28,125 nucleotides of DNA, taken from an uncultured Collinsella sp. (GTDB lineage Bacteria > Actinomycetota > Coriobacteriia > Coriobacteriales > Coriobacteriaceae). Of the stretch, positions 16,341 through 24,175 are shown piece after piece. Position 1 is the first letter of the stretch; every line of letters starts with the position of its first letter. A program made the translations under genes and the position numbers. Where the stretch lies: NCBI GenBank assembly GCA_905199225.1, contig CAJKFS010000032.1, positions 1 through 28,125 of the forward strand, given 5' to 3'. A model generated the notes under the pieces. It saw nothing but the letters and a program-made list of their open reading frames with translations, was not told where the DNA came from and did not search any database.

Positions 16341-16374
16341 ACGCTGATACTTCGTTTTAGTTGTTCGCCTTAAG

Positions 16375-16704
16375 CTACTCGTCACTCAAATCGACAGCAA
16401 AGACTGATGTCGGAAGCGACGCCTCATTGCCTCCGCCGTCCCGCATCTGTCTCACGACATTTTTTGCGCGCTCGACAATAAGCTCCTCAAGCTCTTTCTC
16501 GCTCACGCGCTGAATAATATCTCCCGGTTGACAATCAAGCTCATCACAGATATCGAGAAGCGTCTTTAGGCGAATAGCTTTTATCTTTCCGTTTCTAAGC
16601 TTTGAAATATTAGCCGGAGTATGCCCCGTCGCCCGAATCAGATCAGCGCTGGTCTTTCCGGTCTTAAGCAGCTGCGTCTCAAGCTCGATGATGAGATAGC
16701 TCAT
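16375..16704 (-). CDS. XRE-family (HTH_26-like) regulator
   Basis: 109 aa. The N-terminal ~65 residues are a Cro/CI helix-turn-helix: TSADLIRATGHTPANISKL as the HTH and LKTLLDICDELDCQPGDII as the closing helix, the wording of the small YozG-like regulators. The C-terminal tail (about 70-109) is charged. AGGAGG lies 4 bases before the start and overlaps the stop (TAGGAGG) of the DUF2975 gene upstream. Such regulator/DUF2975 pairs are common in Gram-positives and are usually autoregulated; the regulator may also act on the exporter promoter downstream (inference). Confidence 0.85.
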   Translation of the reverse strand: MSYLIIELETQLLKTGKTSADLIRATGHTPANISKLRNGKIKAIRLKTLLDICDELDCQPGDIIQRVSEKELEELIVERAKNVVRQMRDGGGNEASLPTSVFAVDLSDE

Positions 16705-16712
16705 GTTTCCTC

Positions 16713-17273
16713 CTACACAAGCTCGTCAGACTGCTCTTGGAGCAGCGAGGCATAACTCCAGATCGCCGAGATAAACAAACAGACAACTGCGCCGATAAAC
16801 GACCCCGTATCAAAGGTAGCGCCTTGGCAAATCTCAATAACGAAGGAATGAGGCACGATGTAAAGCTCCAGTCCGCCAATGGTGAGATTGACCGATCCAT
16901 AGGCACCAACAAGCGAAACCGCGGCGTTAACAGCAAAGGCAAGCGCGAGAACACGGATAAGCCGCACATGCGTCTTGGTAAAGGGCGAGACGCCTCGCGA
17001 GATGTTACGGCTGATCCCGCACAGAACGACAAGCGAAATACCCACGACGAGTGCCAGGCACAGTCCGCTTGGGATAACGATGCACCCGCCATTGAGAAGC
17101 GTCACGACACCGAAAGCATCGACAGAAGCAACGTTTGCAACCGCATACCAGATCACGTAAACAACCAACGCGGCAAAAGCGACGAGCATCCCTGCAAAAA
17201 CGGCTGCCATGCAAAAACCAAGCTTCCTGATATTTTCGCCCGCCTTGGCCATACGCTGAACGCTGTTGGACAT
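16713..17273 (-). CDS. DUF2975 membrane protein
   Basis: 186 aa with four membrane helices. The ISRGVSPFTKTHVRLIRVLA loop (about 89-109) is the DUF2975 hallmark. The start at 17273 follows GAGGGTGAG; in-frame sequence upstream is Cys-rich and not family-like. It is followed after 8 bp by the XRE gene. Function is unknown; the pairing suggests a membrane component sensing a signal for the regulator. Confidence 0.75.
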   Translation of the reverse strand: MSNSVQRMAKAGENIRKLGFCMAAVFAGMLVAFAALVVYVIWYAVANVASVDAFGVVTLLNGGCIVIPSGLCLALVVGISLVVLCGISRNISRGVSPFTKTHVRLIRVLALAFAVNAAVSLVGAYGSVNLTIGGLELYIVPHSFVIEICQGATFDTGSFIGAVVCLFISAIWSYASLLQEQSDELV

Positions 17274-17415
17274 ACACTCACCCTCATCGACTCTATCGTT
17301 ATTCGAACAGTTTATCGAACAACGATATGGATTGCATGCGGAAAGCCCTGCCAGTGCGCATAGGCCATTCACTAATCAGAAAGGGTGAGAGTGGATTTTT
17401 GGACACGTATCGAAC

Positions 17416-17479
17416 GAGAGTGGATAATCTCCCACTTTGAGGCCGCCACCGGGCCTAAAACGGGAGATTATCCACGCTC
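17416..17479. repeat. 18-bp inverted repeat with 28-nt structured loop
   Basis: 17416-17433 pairs with 17462-17479 with one mismatch; the arm is GAG-N-GTGGATAATCTCCC. The loop contains AGGCC/GGCCT (17440-17444 / 17452-17456). It lies 24 bp beyond the HPt gene stop. The geometry resembles the repeat at 21818-21884. Confidence 0.65.
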
Positions 17480-17503
17480 ATAGTCATCAAAGCACGCAAG
17501 CTT

Positions 17504-17860
17504 TTATTCAGCCGTCTCGCGCAGAGCCGACATCGTAGCCGCATATTGCTGCTGCAGCGCATGCATTCCCTCGCGAGCGCCGTCAACGAAATCGGCGCCG
17601 CGCAGCGCCTCGGTCACCACGACCGCCGGCTCGTACAGATTATCGAATCCCAGATTCTGACTCACGCCCTTGAGCGTGTGCGCTGCCATAAACGCACCTT
17701 CGGCGTCTCCTGCCGCCATGGCGGCCTCCAGCTTGTCCATGCTCTCGTCATCCAAAAACTTGAGGGCAAAGCGGGCAAGCATTTCCTCGCCCATCAGCCG
17801 AGCGCACGCGTCATCATAATTTGCGCCGATCTTCTCATACGCCTCACGCATGGAAATCAT
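17504..17860 (-). CDS. HPt phosphotransfer-domain protein
   Basis: 118 aa, essentially one four-helix HPt domain. The phospho-accepting histidine is in MAAHTLKGVSQNLG (H61), the canonical HPt pattern. AAAGGAG stands 10 bases before ATG 17860. It lies 24 bp downstream of the REC/HD-GYP gene, so it probably shuttles a phosphoryl group to or from that receiver domain; no histidine kinase is in the window, so the kinase must lie elsewhere. Confidence 0.9.
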   Translation of the reverse strand: MISMREAYEKIGANYDDACARLMGEEMLARFALKFLDDESMDKLEAAMAAGDAEGAFMAAHTLKGVSQNLGFDNLYEPAVVVTEALRGADFVDGAREGMHALQQQYAATMSALRETAE

Positions 17861-17884
17861 GGATTAAAAACTCCTTTGGTCAAA

Positions 17885-19765
17885 CTAAATCGTGGGAAAC
17901 GCGACAACGTCGGCGGGGCGTGCCAACGTCTCGGCAATACGGTCTTGCACCTCGAACAGGCAGTCGAGCAACAGCGGGTTAAAGGTGCCGCACTTACCGT
18001 CCAGGATCATCTGGATCGCCTCCTTGTGCGGGATAGCATCCTTGTACACACGCACGCTCGTCAGAGCATCGTACACATCGGCCACCGAGACCACCTGTGC
18101 GGCAATGGGAATTTCGTCGCCCTTAAGGCCATCGGGATAGCCCTTGCCGTCCCAGCGCTCGTGGTGCCAACGCGCAATCTGGTACGCATATTCCATAAGC
18201 GCATTGCCGACGTGATGGCGGCCCAGCTCACGCAGCATGTCGGCGCCGATCGTGGTATGCGTTTTCATAATCTCGAACTCCTCGGGCGTAAGGCGCCCGG
18301 GTTTGTTGAGAATCGCATCGTCAATCGACATCTTGCCGATATCGTGCAGCGCCGAAGCCAGGGCAATCGTAGAGCGTTCCTCATTGTCGAGGGAGATCGT
18401 GCCGCTACGCTGGACCAGACAGCCAAGCAGCAGCTCGGTCAGCTTCTCGATGTTCGTAACGTGCCTGCCGCTCTCGCCATTGCGAAGCTCCATGACGCCG
18501 GCCATGATGTCGATGAGCATGCGACTGTTCTTGACGCGCTCGTTGTACTGCTGGGACAGCAGGCTCGTCAGACGGCGCTGTTTGGCGTATAGGCGGATGG
18601 TGTTGCTTACACGGCGGCGCACGACACGGGAGTCAAACGGGCGGTTGATATAGTCCGAGGCGCCCAGCTCGTACGCGCGCAGAACCATATCATCGGAATC
18701 TTCGCTCGAAATCATGATGAAAGGCAGATTGTCGATACCCGATCGGCGCGACAGATCGGCCAGCACCTCAAAACCGCTTATGCCCGGCATGACAATATCC
18801 AGCAGCACGAGCGACAACTCATCGCCATAGCGGTCGACCATGTCGAGCGCCGTACGACCGTTGTCGGCCTCGAGGATGCAATACTCGTCCTTGAGCATCT
18901 CGTTGAGAATGGCTCGGTTCATGTCGGAGTCATCGACAATAAGCACCAAAGGCTTTTCGCTTTGGAAGGCTTCGATGGAATCGGCGTCGGTCACGACCGT
19001 ACCGGCTTTTGCCTTAGCGCGGCTCAATAACTGGACAGCGCGGCCAACTCCCTCATCGATCGTCTCGCCATGAATGCGAACGCCACCAACACATGCCGTC
19101 AAGCTCACGTACTCATGGCCCGGAACAATCGTGGCATGAACGGCATCGGATACCTGGTGCAGGCGACGGGTGAAGTCATCGGAGGGAATATTGGGCATGA
19201 CGACCACAAACTTGTCGCAGCCATAGCGTACAAGCTCGTCAGTCGAACGAATTCCGCTGCGTATGGCTGTCGCCACAGCACCGAGCGCAAGGTCGCCGGC
19301 ATGGCGGCCACACGTATCGTTGAAGACCCTAAAATCATCAAGGTCGATCACCGCAACGCCGGCATTCATGCGGGCGCTACGGAGCTTTTCCTCGTAATAT
19401 CGGCGATTGCGCACACTCGTCAGCACGTCGGTGTAGACAAGGTCCTCTTCTGCAGCCTCTTGCTCATCGATCGGACGCACCATCAGCAGGACGTGAGGCT
19501 CGCCCTCGACCTTCAGAGGGCGCAGGCGAGCGCGGTACTCGGTACCATCATTGAGCAGCTGCTCCGATACATCATCGGAACCTGCCAAGGCCTCAAGACT
19601 TGACTGGCGCAGACAAGGGCACCGATTGCCGGCGAGCAGGCAGTTAGGCTCGCTCTTAATCTGATCGGCCGACAGCAAACGCACCACGGGGTAGGTCTTC
19701 GCGACGCGGGCGACCTCAGCGGCAGCCTCCTCGTCGGTTAGATTGACCTCGTGATTATTGAGCAT
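17885..19765 (-). CDS. degenerate GGDEF - REC - HD-GYP c-di-GMP signalling protein
   Basis: 626 aa with an unusual domain order. Residues 1-105: unknown region with a NRCPC cysteine cluster (48-51). About 106-262: GGDEF domain whose active site is GCDKF (182-186) instead of GG[DE]EF, so cyclase activity is unlikely, while the RxxD inhibitory site RSTD (173-176) is kept. About 272-390: receiver domain with D278/D279, phospho-acceptor D323 in LLDIVMPG, S353, and Arg375 where Lys is usual. About 415-615: HD-GYP phosphodiesterase with HD (474-475), HHE (534-536) and GYP (542-544). It should hydrolyse c-di-GMP under control of phosphorylation, perhaps with c-di-GMP sensing at the I-site. AAAGGG precedes the start. 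Confidence 0.9.
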   Translation of the reverse strand: MLNNHEVNLTDEEAAAEVARVAKTYPVVRLLSADQIKSEPNCLLAGNRCPCLRQSSLEALAGSDDVSEQLLNDGTEYRARLRPLKVEGEPHVLLMVRPIDEQEAAEEDLVYTDVLTSVRNRRYYEEKLRSARMNAGVAVIDLDDFRVFNDTCGRHAGDLALGAVATAIRSGIRSTDELVRYGCDKFVVVMPNIPSDDFTRRLHQVSDAVHATIVPGHEYVSLTACVGGVRIHGETIDEGVGRAVQLLSRAKAKAGTVVTDADSIEAFQSEKPLVLIVDDSDMNRAILNEMLKDEYCILEADNGRTALDMVDRYGDELSLVLLDIVMPGISGFEVLADLSRRSGIDNLPFIMISSEDSDDMVLRAYELGASDYINRPFDSRVVRRRVSNTIRLYAKQRRLTSLLSQQYNERVKNSRMLIDIMAGVMELRNGESGRHVTNIEKLTELLLGCLVQRSGTISLDNEERSTIALASALHDIGKMSIDDAILNKPGRLTPEEFEIMKTHTTIGADMLRELGRHHVGNALMEYAYQIARWHHERWDGKGYPDGLKGDEIPIAAQVVSVADVYDALTSVRVYKDAIPHKEAIQMILDGKCGTFNPLLLDCLFEVQDRIAETLARPADVVAFPTI

Positions 19766-19976
19766 ATGGGGCCCTTTCTATCGTTACGCACGGCAACGGT
19801 GCATATCAATTGGTACAAGGGTAACATCTAACAGCTGAAGGCAAACGCGCGATTATCGTTGCATTTTTATGACCTGGCAAACGGCGGTAATGGAGCCGCG
19901 GGCGCGCGGTTATGGACGCATTCGTTAACAATGACGAAACGCTAACAGCCCCTCTCCCCGCAGGTCATCGAGCGTG

Positions 19977-20774
19977 CTAACGCTCCAAGACATCGCGAAC
20001 GGCGTTTGCCGCCGTAACGGGGCGATCGCGCAGACCGTTATGCGCGCCCGGAATCGTCACAAGGGGGCAATCGAGATATTCGGCAGCCGCTCGCGTACCA
20101 GCCTCGCGGGGTGTATCGACCGAAAGCTCGCCCAAAAACACGGCCGACACTGCCTTTGACGCGCGGGCGCGCTCCCAGTCGGGAGCATATGTCATATTTG
20201 TTCCGTATTCATTGGCCATAAAGCAACGACCATTGCGCAGGGCATGCTTGGCTTCTGCCTCGGTCGTCCCCGGAGCCTCGGGGTCCAAGTCGCCGAGGGC
20301 TACCAAGAAAAGCCGGAGCGCCCTTGTTACCTTTCCAGCCGCAATCATATCGAGCAAAACCGGAGCTGCGCCCATACCGACGCCTTCGGCCGACACAGCC
20401 GGCTCATGCAGAATCGCACGGGCGACGAGATGGGGTTCGGTACGAAGAAGCTCCAGCGCCACCAACGTACCGGCGCTATGCGCAAGCACATTTGCCGGAG
20501 CGCCAACGTGTTCGATCACGGCTTGCAGGTCGGCGGCCTGAGCGGCAAGATCATAGCTGTCGTCTGCCGCATCGCTGCTGTCACCGCAGCCGCGGCGGTC
20601 GTAGGCAATTACGCGGTAGTTGCGACTGAGCTCACAAGCGATACCGTCAAAAAATGTGCCGTCGACACAAGCGCCGTGCACGCACACCAAGGCAGGAGTA
20701 TCAGGCGACACATCCGGGCCGGCATATTCGCGACAGGCAATCGTGGTGCCCGCATTCTCGACCGTAAAATTCAT
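19977..20774 (-). CDS. alpha/beta hydrolase
   Basis: 265 aa alpha/beta-hydrolase fold. Oxyanion motif VHGACVDG (32-39), nucleophile S100 in LAHSAGT (A-H-S-A-G, a variant of GxSxG), a candidate acid D224 in GELSVDTP and H245 in PGAHNGL. YDRRGCGDS (58-66) is typical of the esterase/peroxidase-like branch. Substrate unknown. GGGGG lies 6 bases upstream of ATG 20774. It is divergent from the radical SAM gene. Confidence 0.88.
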   Translation of the reverse strand: MNFTVENAGTTIACREYAGPDVSPDTPALVCVHGACVDGTFFDGIACELSRNYRVIAYDRRGCGDSSDAADDSYDLAAQAADLQAVIEHVGAPANVLAHSAGTLVALELLRTEPHLVARAILHEPAVSAEGVGMGAAPVLLDMIAAGKVTRALRLFLVALGDLDPEAPGTTEAEAKHALRNGRCFMANEYGTNMTYAPDWERARASKAVSAVFLGELSVDTPREAGTRAAAEYLDCPLVTIPGAHNGLRDRPVTAANAVRDVLER

Positions 20775-20926
20775 GTTGTGCCCCCATCATCAATGCTCAT
20801 CCAGTTGCACGTCAGCGCGGTTGGATGGACCCACATTGCCTTACACCTTGTTAACAGATTAACTTTACCCGACCCGAGGCTTTTCATGGCGCGGCATAAT
20901 GGGCGACGTGAAAAAACGAAACTTGT

Positions 20927-20951
20927 AAAGCAAGAGCCCGCACCTTGCTTT
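20927..20951. promoter_or_regulatory. 8-bp inverted repeat in divergent promoter region
   Basis: AAAGCAAG (20927-20934) / CTTGCTTT (20944-20951), 9-nt loop, about 50 bp before the radical SAM start and between two divergent genes. It could be an operator or a leader hairpin. Confidence 0.3.
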
Positions 20952-20999
20952 GGAGCCGATGCTATGCTTAGGCACAATTGTCTTGAGGAGCATATGCCT

Positions 21000-21776
21000 A
21001 TGTCTACGTTTTTGAATGCCAGCCCCATCTTTGGGCCCGTTCGCAGCCGTCGCCTTGGTCTCTCGCTCGGCGTCAACATGATGCCGGCCAGCGGCAAAAT
21101 CTGCACGTTCGACTGCATTTACTGCGAAAACGGCCTCAACGCCGAGCGCCCCTGCCATGAGCCGTACAACACAGCTGCCGTGGTACTCGACGCGCTCGAG
21201 GCAAAGCTGCGCGAGATGGCAGCCGAGGGCGAGCTCCCCGATGTGATCACCTTCGCAGGAAACGGCGAGCCCACCGCCGCACCGGAGTTTCCCCAGGCGA
21301 TTGCCGGCGCCGTCGCGCTGCGCGATCAGCTGGCCCCAAACTCCAAAATCGCCGTGCTCTCCAACGGTACGCGCGCCGACCGCCCCGAGGTGCACGATGC
21401 GCTCATGATGGTCGACGACAACATCCTCAAGCTCGATACGGTCGATCCGGCATTTATCCAGCTGCTCGACCAGCCTGTTGGCCCCTACGACGTCGAGCAC
21501 CAGATTGAGACGTTCGCAAGCTTTGACGGTCACGTTATTATCCAGACGATCTTTTTGACCGGTGAGTATCTGGGCAAGCCCATCGACAACACCGGCGAGG
21601 AGTACGTTGCCCCCTGGCTCGCGGCACTTGAGCGCATTCGCCCACAAGAAGCGACCATCTACACGGTGGCTCGCGAGACGCCGGTCGCCGGCCTTGCCAA
21701 AGCAGCGCCCGAGGCCCTCGACGCCATCGCCGCGCGCGTGCGCGCCCTCGGCATTCCCTGCCAGGTGAGCTACTAG
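21000..21776 (+). CDS. radical SAM protein (COG0731, wyosine-synthase-like)
   Basis: 258 aa. The iron-sulfur motif C35-x3-C39-x2-C42 (CTFDCIYC) ligates the 4Fe-4S cluster. Upstream GPVRSRRLGLSLGVN and downstream TFAGNGEPT, VLSNGT are hallmarks of the small COG0731 group, whose bacterial members have no settled function. ATG 21000 is chosen because GAGGAG lies 9 bases away; ATG 20994 (3 bases away) is the alternative. The stop is followed by a long inverted repeat. Confidence 0.88.
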   Translation: MSTFLNASPIFGPVRSRRLGLSLGVNMMPASGKICTFDCIYCENGLNAERPCHEPYNTAAVVLDALEAKLREMAAEGELPDVITFAGNGEPTAAPEFPQAIAGAVALRDQLAPNSKIAVLSNGTRADRPEVHDALMMVDDNILKLDTVDPAFIQLLDQPVGPYDVEHQIETFASFDGHVIIQTIFLTGEYLGKPIDNTGEEYVAPWLAALERIRPQEATIYTVARETPVAGLAKAAPEALDAIAARVRALGIPCQVSY

Positions 21777-21817
21777 CAAAACCACGCAGCAGCTAGTACC
21801 CGCTATCCCGCCCCATC

Positions 21818-21884
21818 AGTTGCGGTGATATAGTTCCTATTTGTGCTGTTAAACCGCTTAAATCGGAACTATATCACCGCAACT
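21818..21884. repeat. 20-bp perfect inverted repeat, 27-nt loop
   Basis: 21818-21837 and 21865-21884 are exact reverse complements (arm begins AGTTGCGGTGATATAG). On the plus strand TTTATGG follows, so it may end the radical SAM transcript. Only 53 bp from the next start. Confidence 0.8.
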
Positions 21885-21936
21885 TTTATGGACGCGTGGG
21901 TGGGCTATACTAGCTGCGAATGAAAGGAAGTTAGCC

Positions 21937-22824
21937 ATGTTTGACAACGGACCCGTACCCGGCCGCAACGACGCCTGCTGGTGCGGCAGCGGCAAAAAAT
22001 ATAAGAAATGTCACAGCGCCTTCGACGAGCGCCTCGAGCGCCTGTGGGAGGAGGGCTGGGAGGTTCTGCCCCGCACGCTCTACAAGACGCCCGCCGACAT
22101 CGAGGGCATCAAGCGCTCCGCCGCCATCAACGTGGGCGTGCTCGACTACGTAGGCGAGCACATCGCCGCGGGCATGACCACCAACCAGATCGACCAGATA
22201 ATCTACGACTACACCGTCGAGCACGGTGGCACACCGGCCGACCTCCACTACGAGGGCTACCCAAAGAGCGTGTGCACCTCGATCAACGATGTGGTCTGCC
22301 ACGGTATCCCCTGCGATACGGACGTGCTGCACGAGGGCGACATCATCAACGTGGACTGCTCCACGATCCTAGACGGCTACTTTAGCGACTCGAGCCGCAT
22401 GTTCTGCATCGGCGAGGTCTCGGCCGAGCGCCAGCGCCTGGTCGACGTCACCCGCGCCAGCGTGGAGGCGGGTCTGGCAGCCGTCAAGCCATGGCTGCCA
22501 CTGTCCGTGATGGCCGAGGCCGTGCAAAAGACGGTCGAGGACGCCGGCTTTAGCGTGGTGCGCGAGTACGGCGGACACGGCATCGGTAAGGAGTTCCACG
22601 AGGACCCGTTTGTGGGCTTTACCACCGAGGCACCCGATGTGGACACCATCATGGCTCCGGGCATGGTCTTTACCATCGAGCCCATGGTCAATGCCGGAGC
22701 GCCCGACATTAAGATTAGCAAGGGTGACGGTTGGTGCGTGCGCACCAAGGACGGCAGCGATTCGGCCCAGTGCGAGGTACAGCTCGTGGTGACCGAGGAC
22801 GGCTACGAGCTGCTCAGCTGGTAG
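21937..22824 (+). CDS. map: type I methionine aminopeptidase with SEC-C zinc motif
   Basis: 295 aa. Removes the initiator methionine from nascent proteins. Metal ligands D140, D151 (11 apart as in E. coli D97/D108), H214 in YGGHGIG, E248 in TIEPM and E280 in AQCEVQ are present; H122 in CHGIP contacts substrate. The N-terminal extension GRNDACWCGSGKKYKKCH carries a SEC-C zinc motif (C14, C16, C25, H26), known in a subset of MetAPs and thought to aid ribosome binding. AAAGGAAG precedes the start; TATACT at 21906-21911 may be the -10. Confidence 0.95.
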   Translation: MFDNGPVPGRNDACWCGSGKKYKKCHSAFDERLERLWEEGWEVLPRTLYKTPADIEGIKRSAAINVGVLDYVGEHIAAGMTTNQIDQIIYDYTVEHGGTPADLHYEGYPKSVCTSINDVVCHGIPCDTDVLHEGDIINVDCSTILDGYFSDSSRMFCIGEVSAERQRLVDVTRASVEAGLAAVKPWLPLSVMAEAVQKTVEDAGFSVVREYGGHGIGKEFHEDPFVGFTTEAPDVDTIMAPGMVFTIEPMVNAGAPDIKISKGDGWCVRTKDGSDSAQCEVQLVVTEDGYELLSW

Positions 22825-22833
22825 CCGTGGATG

Positions 22834-22881
22834 CGCCGGATGCTGACGGGCACGCTCGTCTTGCATCCGGCGGTTTTATTT
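22834..22881 (+). terminator. intrinsic terminator of the map gene
   Basis: Stem CGCCGGATGC (22834-22843) / GCATCCGGCG (22863-22872), 19-nt loop, then GTTTTATTT. Confidence 0.85.
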
Positions 22882-22900
22882 GAACGTTTTGCCTGATAAA

Positions 22901-22935
22901 ACCTGCCAAAATAAACCTGTCCCTTTTTGGCAGGT
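22901..22935. repeat. CTGTCCC hairpin, copy 3
   Basis: Perfect 11-bp stem ACCTGCCAAAA (22901-22911) / TTTTGGCAGGT (22925-22935) with loop TAAACCTGTCCCT. It stands just ahead of the next gene's ribosome site. The left flank GATAAAACCTGCCAAAAT is repeated at 24136-24153. Confidence 0.75.
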
Positions 22936-22954
22936 CGAGCGGAGAGGACTGCTT

Positions 22955-23890
22955 GTGAACATCCTGGTTTTGCTGCCCGTCAATGACCGCCATCGCGCAA
23001 TTCTTGAGTCGAGCGCTCCGGGCGAGGACTTTATCTACACGAGCTCCGACGCCGCCACGCGCGAGCAGGTCGCCGATGCCGACGTGATCTTGGGCAACAT
23101 CGACCCTGACATGCTCACGGCATGCGAACATCTCCAGCTGTTGCAATTGCAGACCGCTGGCTATGACGATTACTTGGCCGCCGGCACCGTGCCGGTCGAC
23201 GCCAAATTGTCTTGCTCGGTGGGCGCCTACGGCCAGGCCGTAAGCGAGCACATGTTTGCCATGGTCCTTTCCATGATGAAGCGCCTGCCCGGCTACCAGG
23301 ACTTGCAGCGCGAGCATCGCTGGGAGGATTTGGGCCCGGTTACCTCGCTCAATAACGCCAACGTGCTGGTGCTGGGCGCGGGCGATATCGGCGGCCACTT
23401 TGCCACGCTCTGCCGCAGTATGGGTGCGCACGTCCGCGGCATCAAGCGCCATCCGCTCGTCTACCCCATTGTGTTTGAGGACATGGACGGCATGGACGCC
23501 CTGCCCGAGCGCCTGGCCGAGGCCGACGTCGTCGCAACCTTTATGCCCAGCACACCCGAGACCCGCGGTCTGGCGAACGCCGAATTCTTCGCCGCGATGA
23601 AACCAGGCGCTTTCTTTGCCAACGGCGGCCGCGGCGACCTCGTGGTTGCTGACGACTTGGTTGCCGCCCTGGAGTCGGGACATCTTGCCGGCGCCGCGGT
23701 CGACGTCACCGACCCCGAGCCGCTGCCTGAGACAAGCCCCCTGTGGGATGCGCCCAACATGCTCATCACACCGCACGTCTCCGGATGGTTCCACCTAGCC
23801 GCCACGCTCAATAACGTGGTCGACATCGCCGCGGAAAACCTGCGCCACTTGCAAGCTGGCGAGACGCTTCGCTGCTGGATCGAGCATTAG
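22955..23890 (+). CDS. D-2-hydroxyacid dehydrogenase (NAD-dependent)
   Basis: 311 aa. NAD-binding Rossmann motif GAGDIG (141-146); catalytic R226 in NGGRGDLV, E255 in DPEPLPE and H274 in ITPHVSG, the triad of the D-isomer-specific dehydrogenases. Reduces a 2-oxoacid to the D-hydroxyacid or the reverse; exact substrate unknown. GTG 22955 is chosen because GGAGAGGA lies 6 bases upstream, and an upstream in-frame ATG would place the CTGTCCC hairpin inside the gene. Preceded by the map terminator, so it is probably its own unit. Confidence 0.9.
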   Translation: MNILVLLPVNDRHRAILESSAPGEDFIYTSSDAATREQVADADVILGNIDPDMLTACEHLQLLQLQTAGYDDYLAAGTVPVDAKLSCSVGAYGQAVSEHMFAMVLSMMKRLPGYQDLQREHRWEDLGPVTSLNNANVLVLGAGDIGGHFATLCRSMGAHVRGIKRHPLVYPIVFEDMDGMDALPERLAEADVVATFMPSTPETRGLANAEFFAAMKPGAFFANGGRGDLVVADDLVAALESGHLAGAAVDVTDPEPLPETSPLWDAPNMLITPHVSGWFHLAATLNNVVDIAAENLRHLQAGETLRCWIEH

Positions 23891-23897
23891 GGGATCT

Positions 23898-23925
23898 GTT
23901 CCGGCGTTTTAACAAACGCCGGAAC
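23898..23925. terminator. 12-bp hairpin after the dehydrogenase gene
   Basis: GTTCCGGCGTTT (23898-23909) / AAACGCCGGAAC (23914-23925), perfect, TAAC loop, starting 8 bases after the stop. No T-run follows, so termination is likely but not certain. Confidence 0.55.
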
Positions 23926-23936
23926 CACTCGACGCT

Positions 23937-24040
23937 GCGAGCCCGCCAGAGCGGCAATCTGACGTTCAATCGTCGGGCATGGCCAAAAGGCCTATGCCCT
24001 CCTCTTTCACGTCACCTTGCTCGCCCTGGCGGGCTCTCGC
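23937..24040. repeat. 104-nt palindromic structured element B
   Basis: Outer arms GCGAGCCCGCCAG (23937-23949) and CTGGCGGGCTC plus TCGC (24026-24040) pair with a 2-nt bulge; pairing continues through CAA/TTG and TGACGT/ACGTCA. The inner hairpin is GGCATGGCC-AAAA-GGCCTATGCC (23976-23998). Read on the minus strand, the internal loop between the two is GAAAGAGGAG (24008-23999) facing CGACGATTGA (23975-23966), the same words as element A at 3839-3946. Lies between convergent genes, on the minus strand downstream of the peptidase gene. Confidence 0.7.
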
Positions 24041-24134
24041 TGACTTTTGCTCTACCTGCGACGTTTCGCTGGCGCCAGCTTTATCTGCAAGCCTTAGCAG
24101 TTCCGTCTTGCCGTTGGCGTTGTGGCATTTGCCC

Positions 24135-24170
24135 AGATAAAACCTGCCAAAATTGTCATCCCATTTTGGT
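24135..24170. repeat. CTGTCCC-related hairpin, copy 4 (decayed)
   Basis: AGATAAAACCTGCCAAAAT (24135-24153) repeats the left arm of the copy at 22901. The stem here is reduced to CCAAAAT (24147-24153) / ATTTTGG (24163-24169), and the loop TGTCATCCC has lost the core word. Located directly after the peptidase stop, like copy 1 after the HAD gene. Confidence 0.55.
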
Positions 24171-24175
24171 CGATT

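Noticed and set aside
13845..17273. complete lantibiotic cluster
   Set aside because: No precursor peptide, LanB/C/M enzyme or LanT transporter found; only immunity-type exporter genes.
20244..20993. long N-terminal extension of the radical SAM protein
   Set aside because: The open frame overlaps the divergent hydrolase; family start is near 21000 with GAGGAG in front.
23937..24040. known housekeeping RNA (SRP, 6S, RNase P)
   Set aside because: No SRP tetraloop domain, no 6S bubble and no RNase P conserved GAGGAAAGUC motif.
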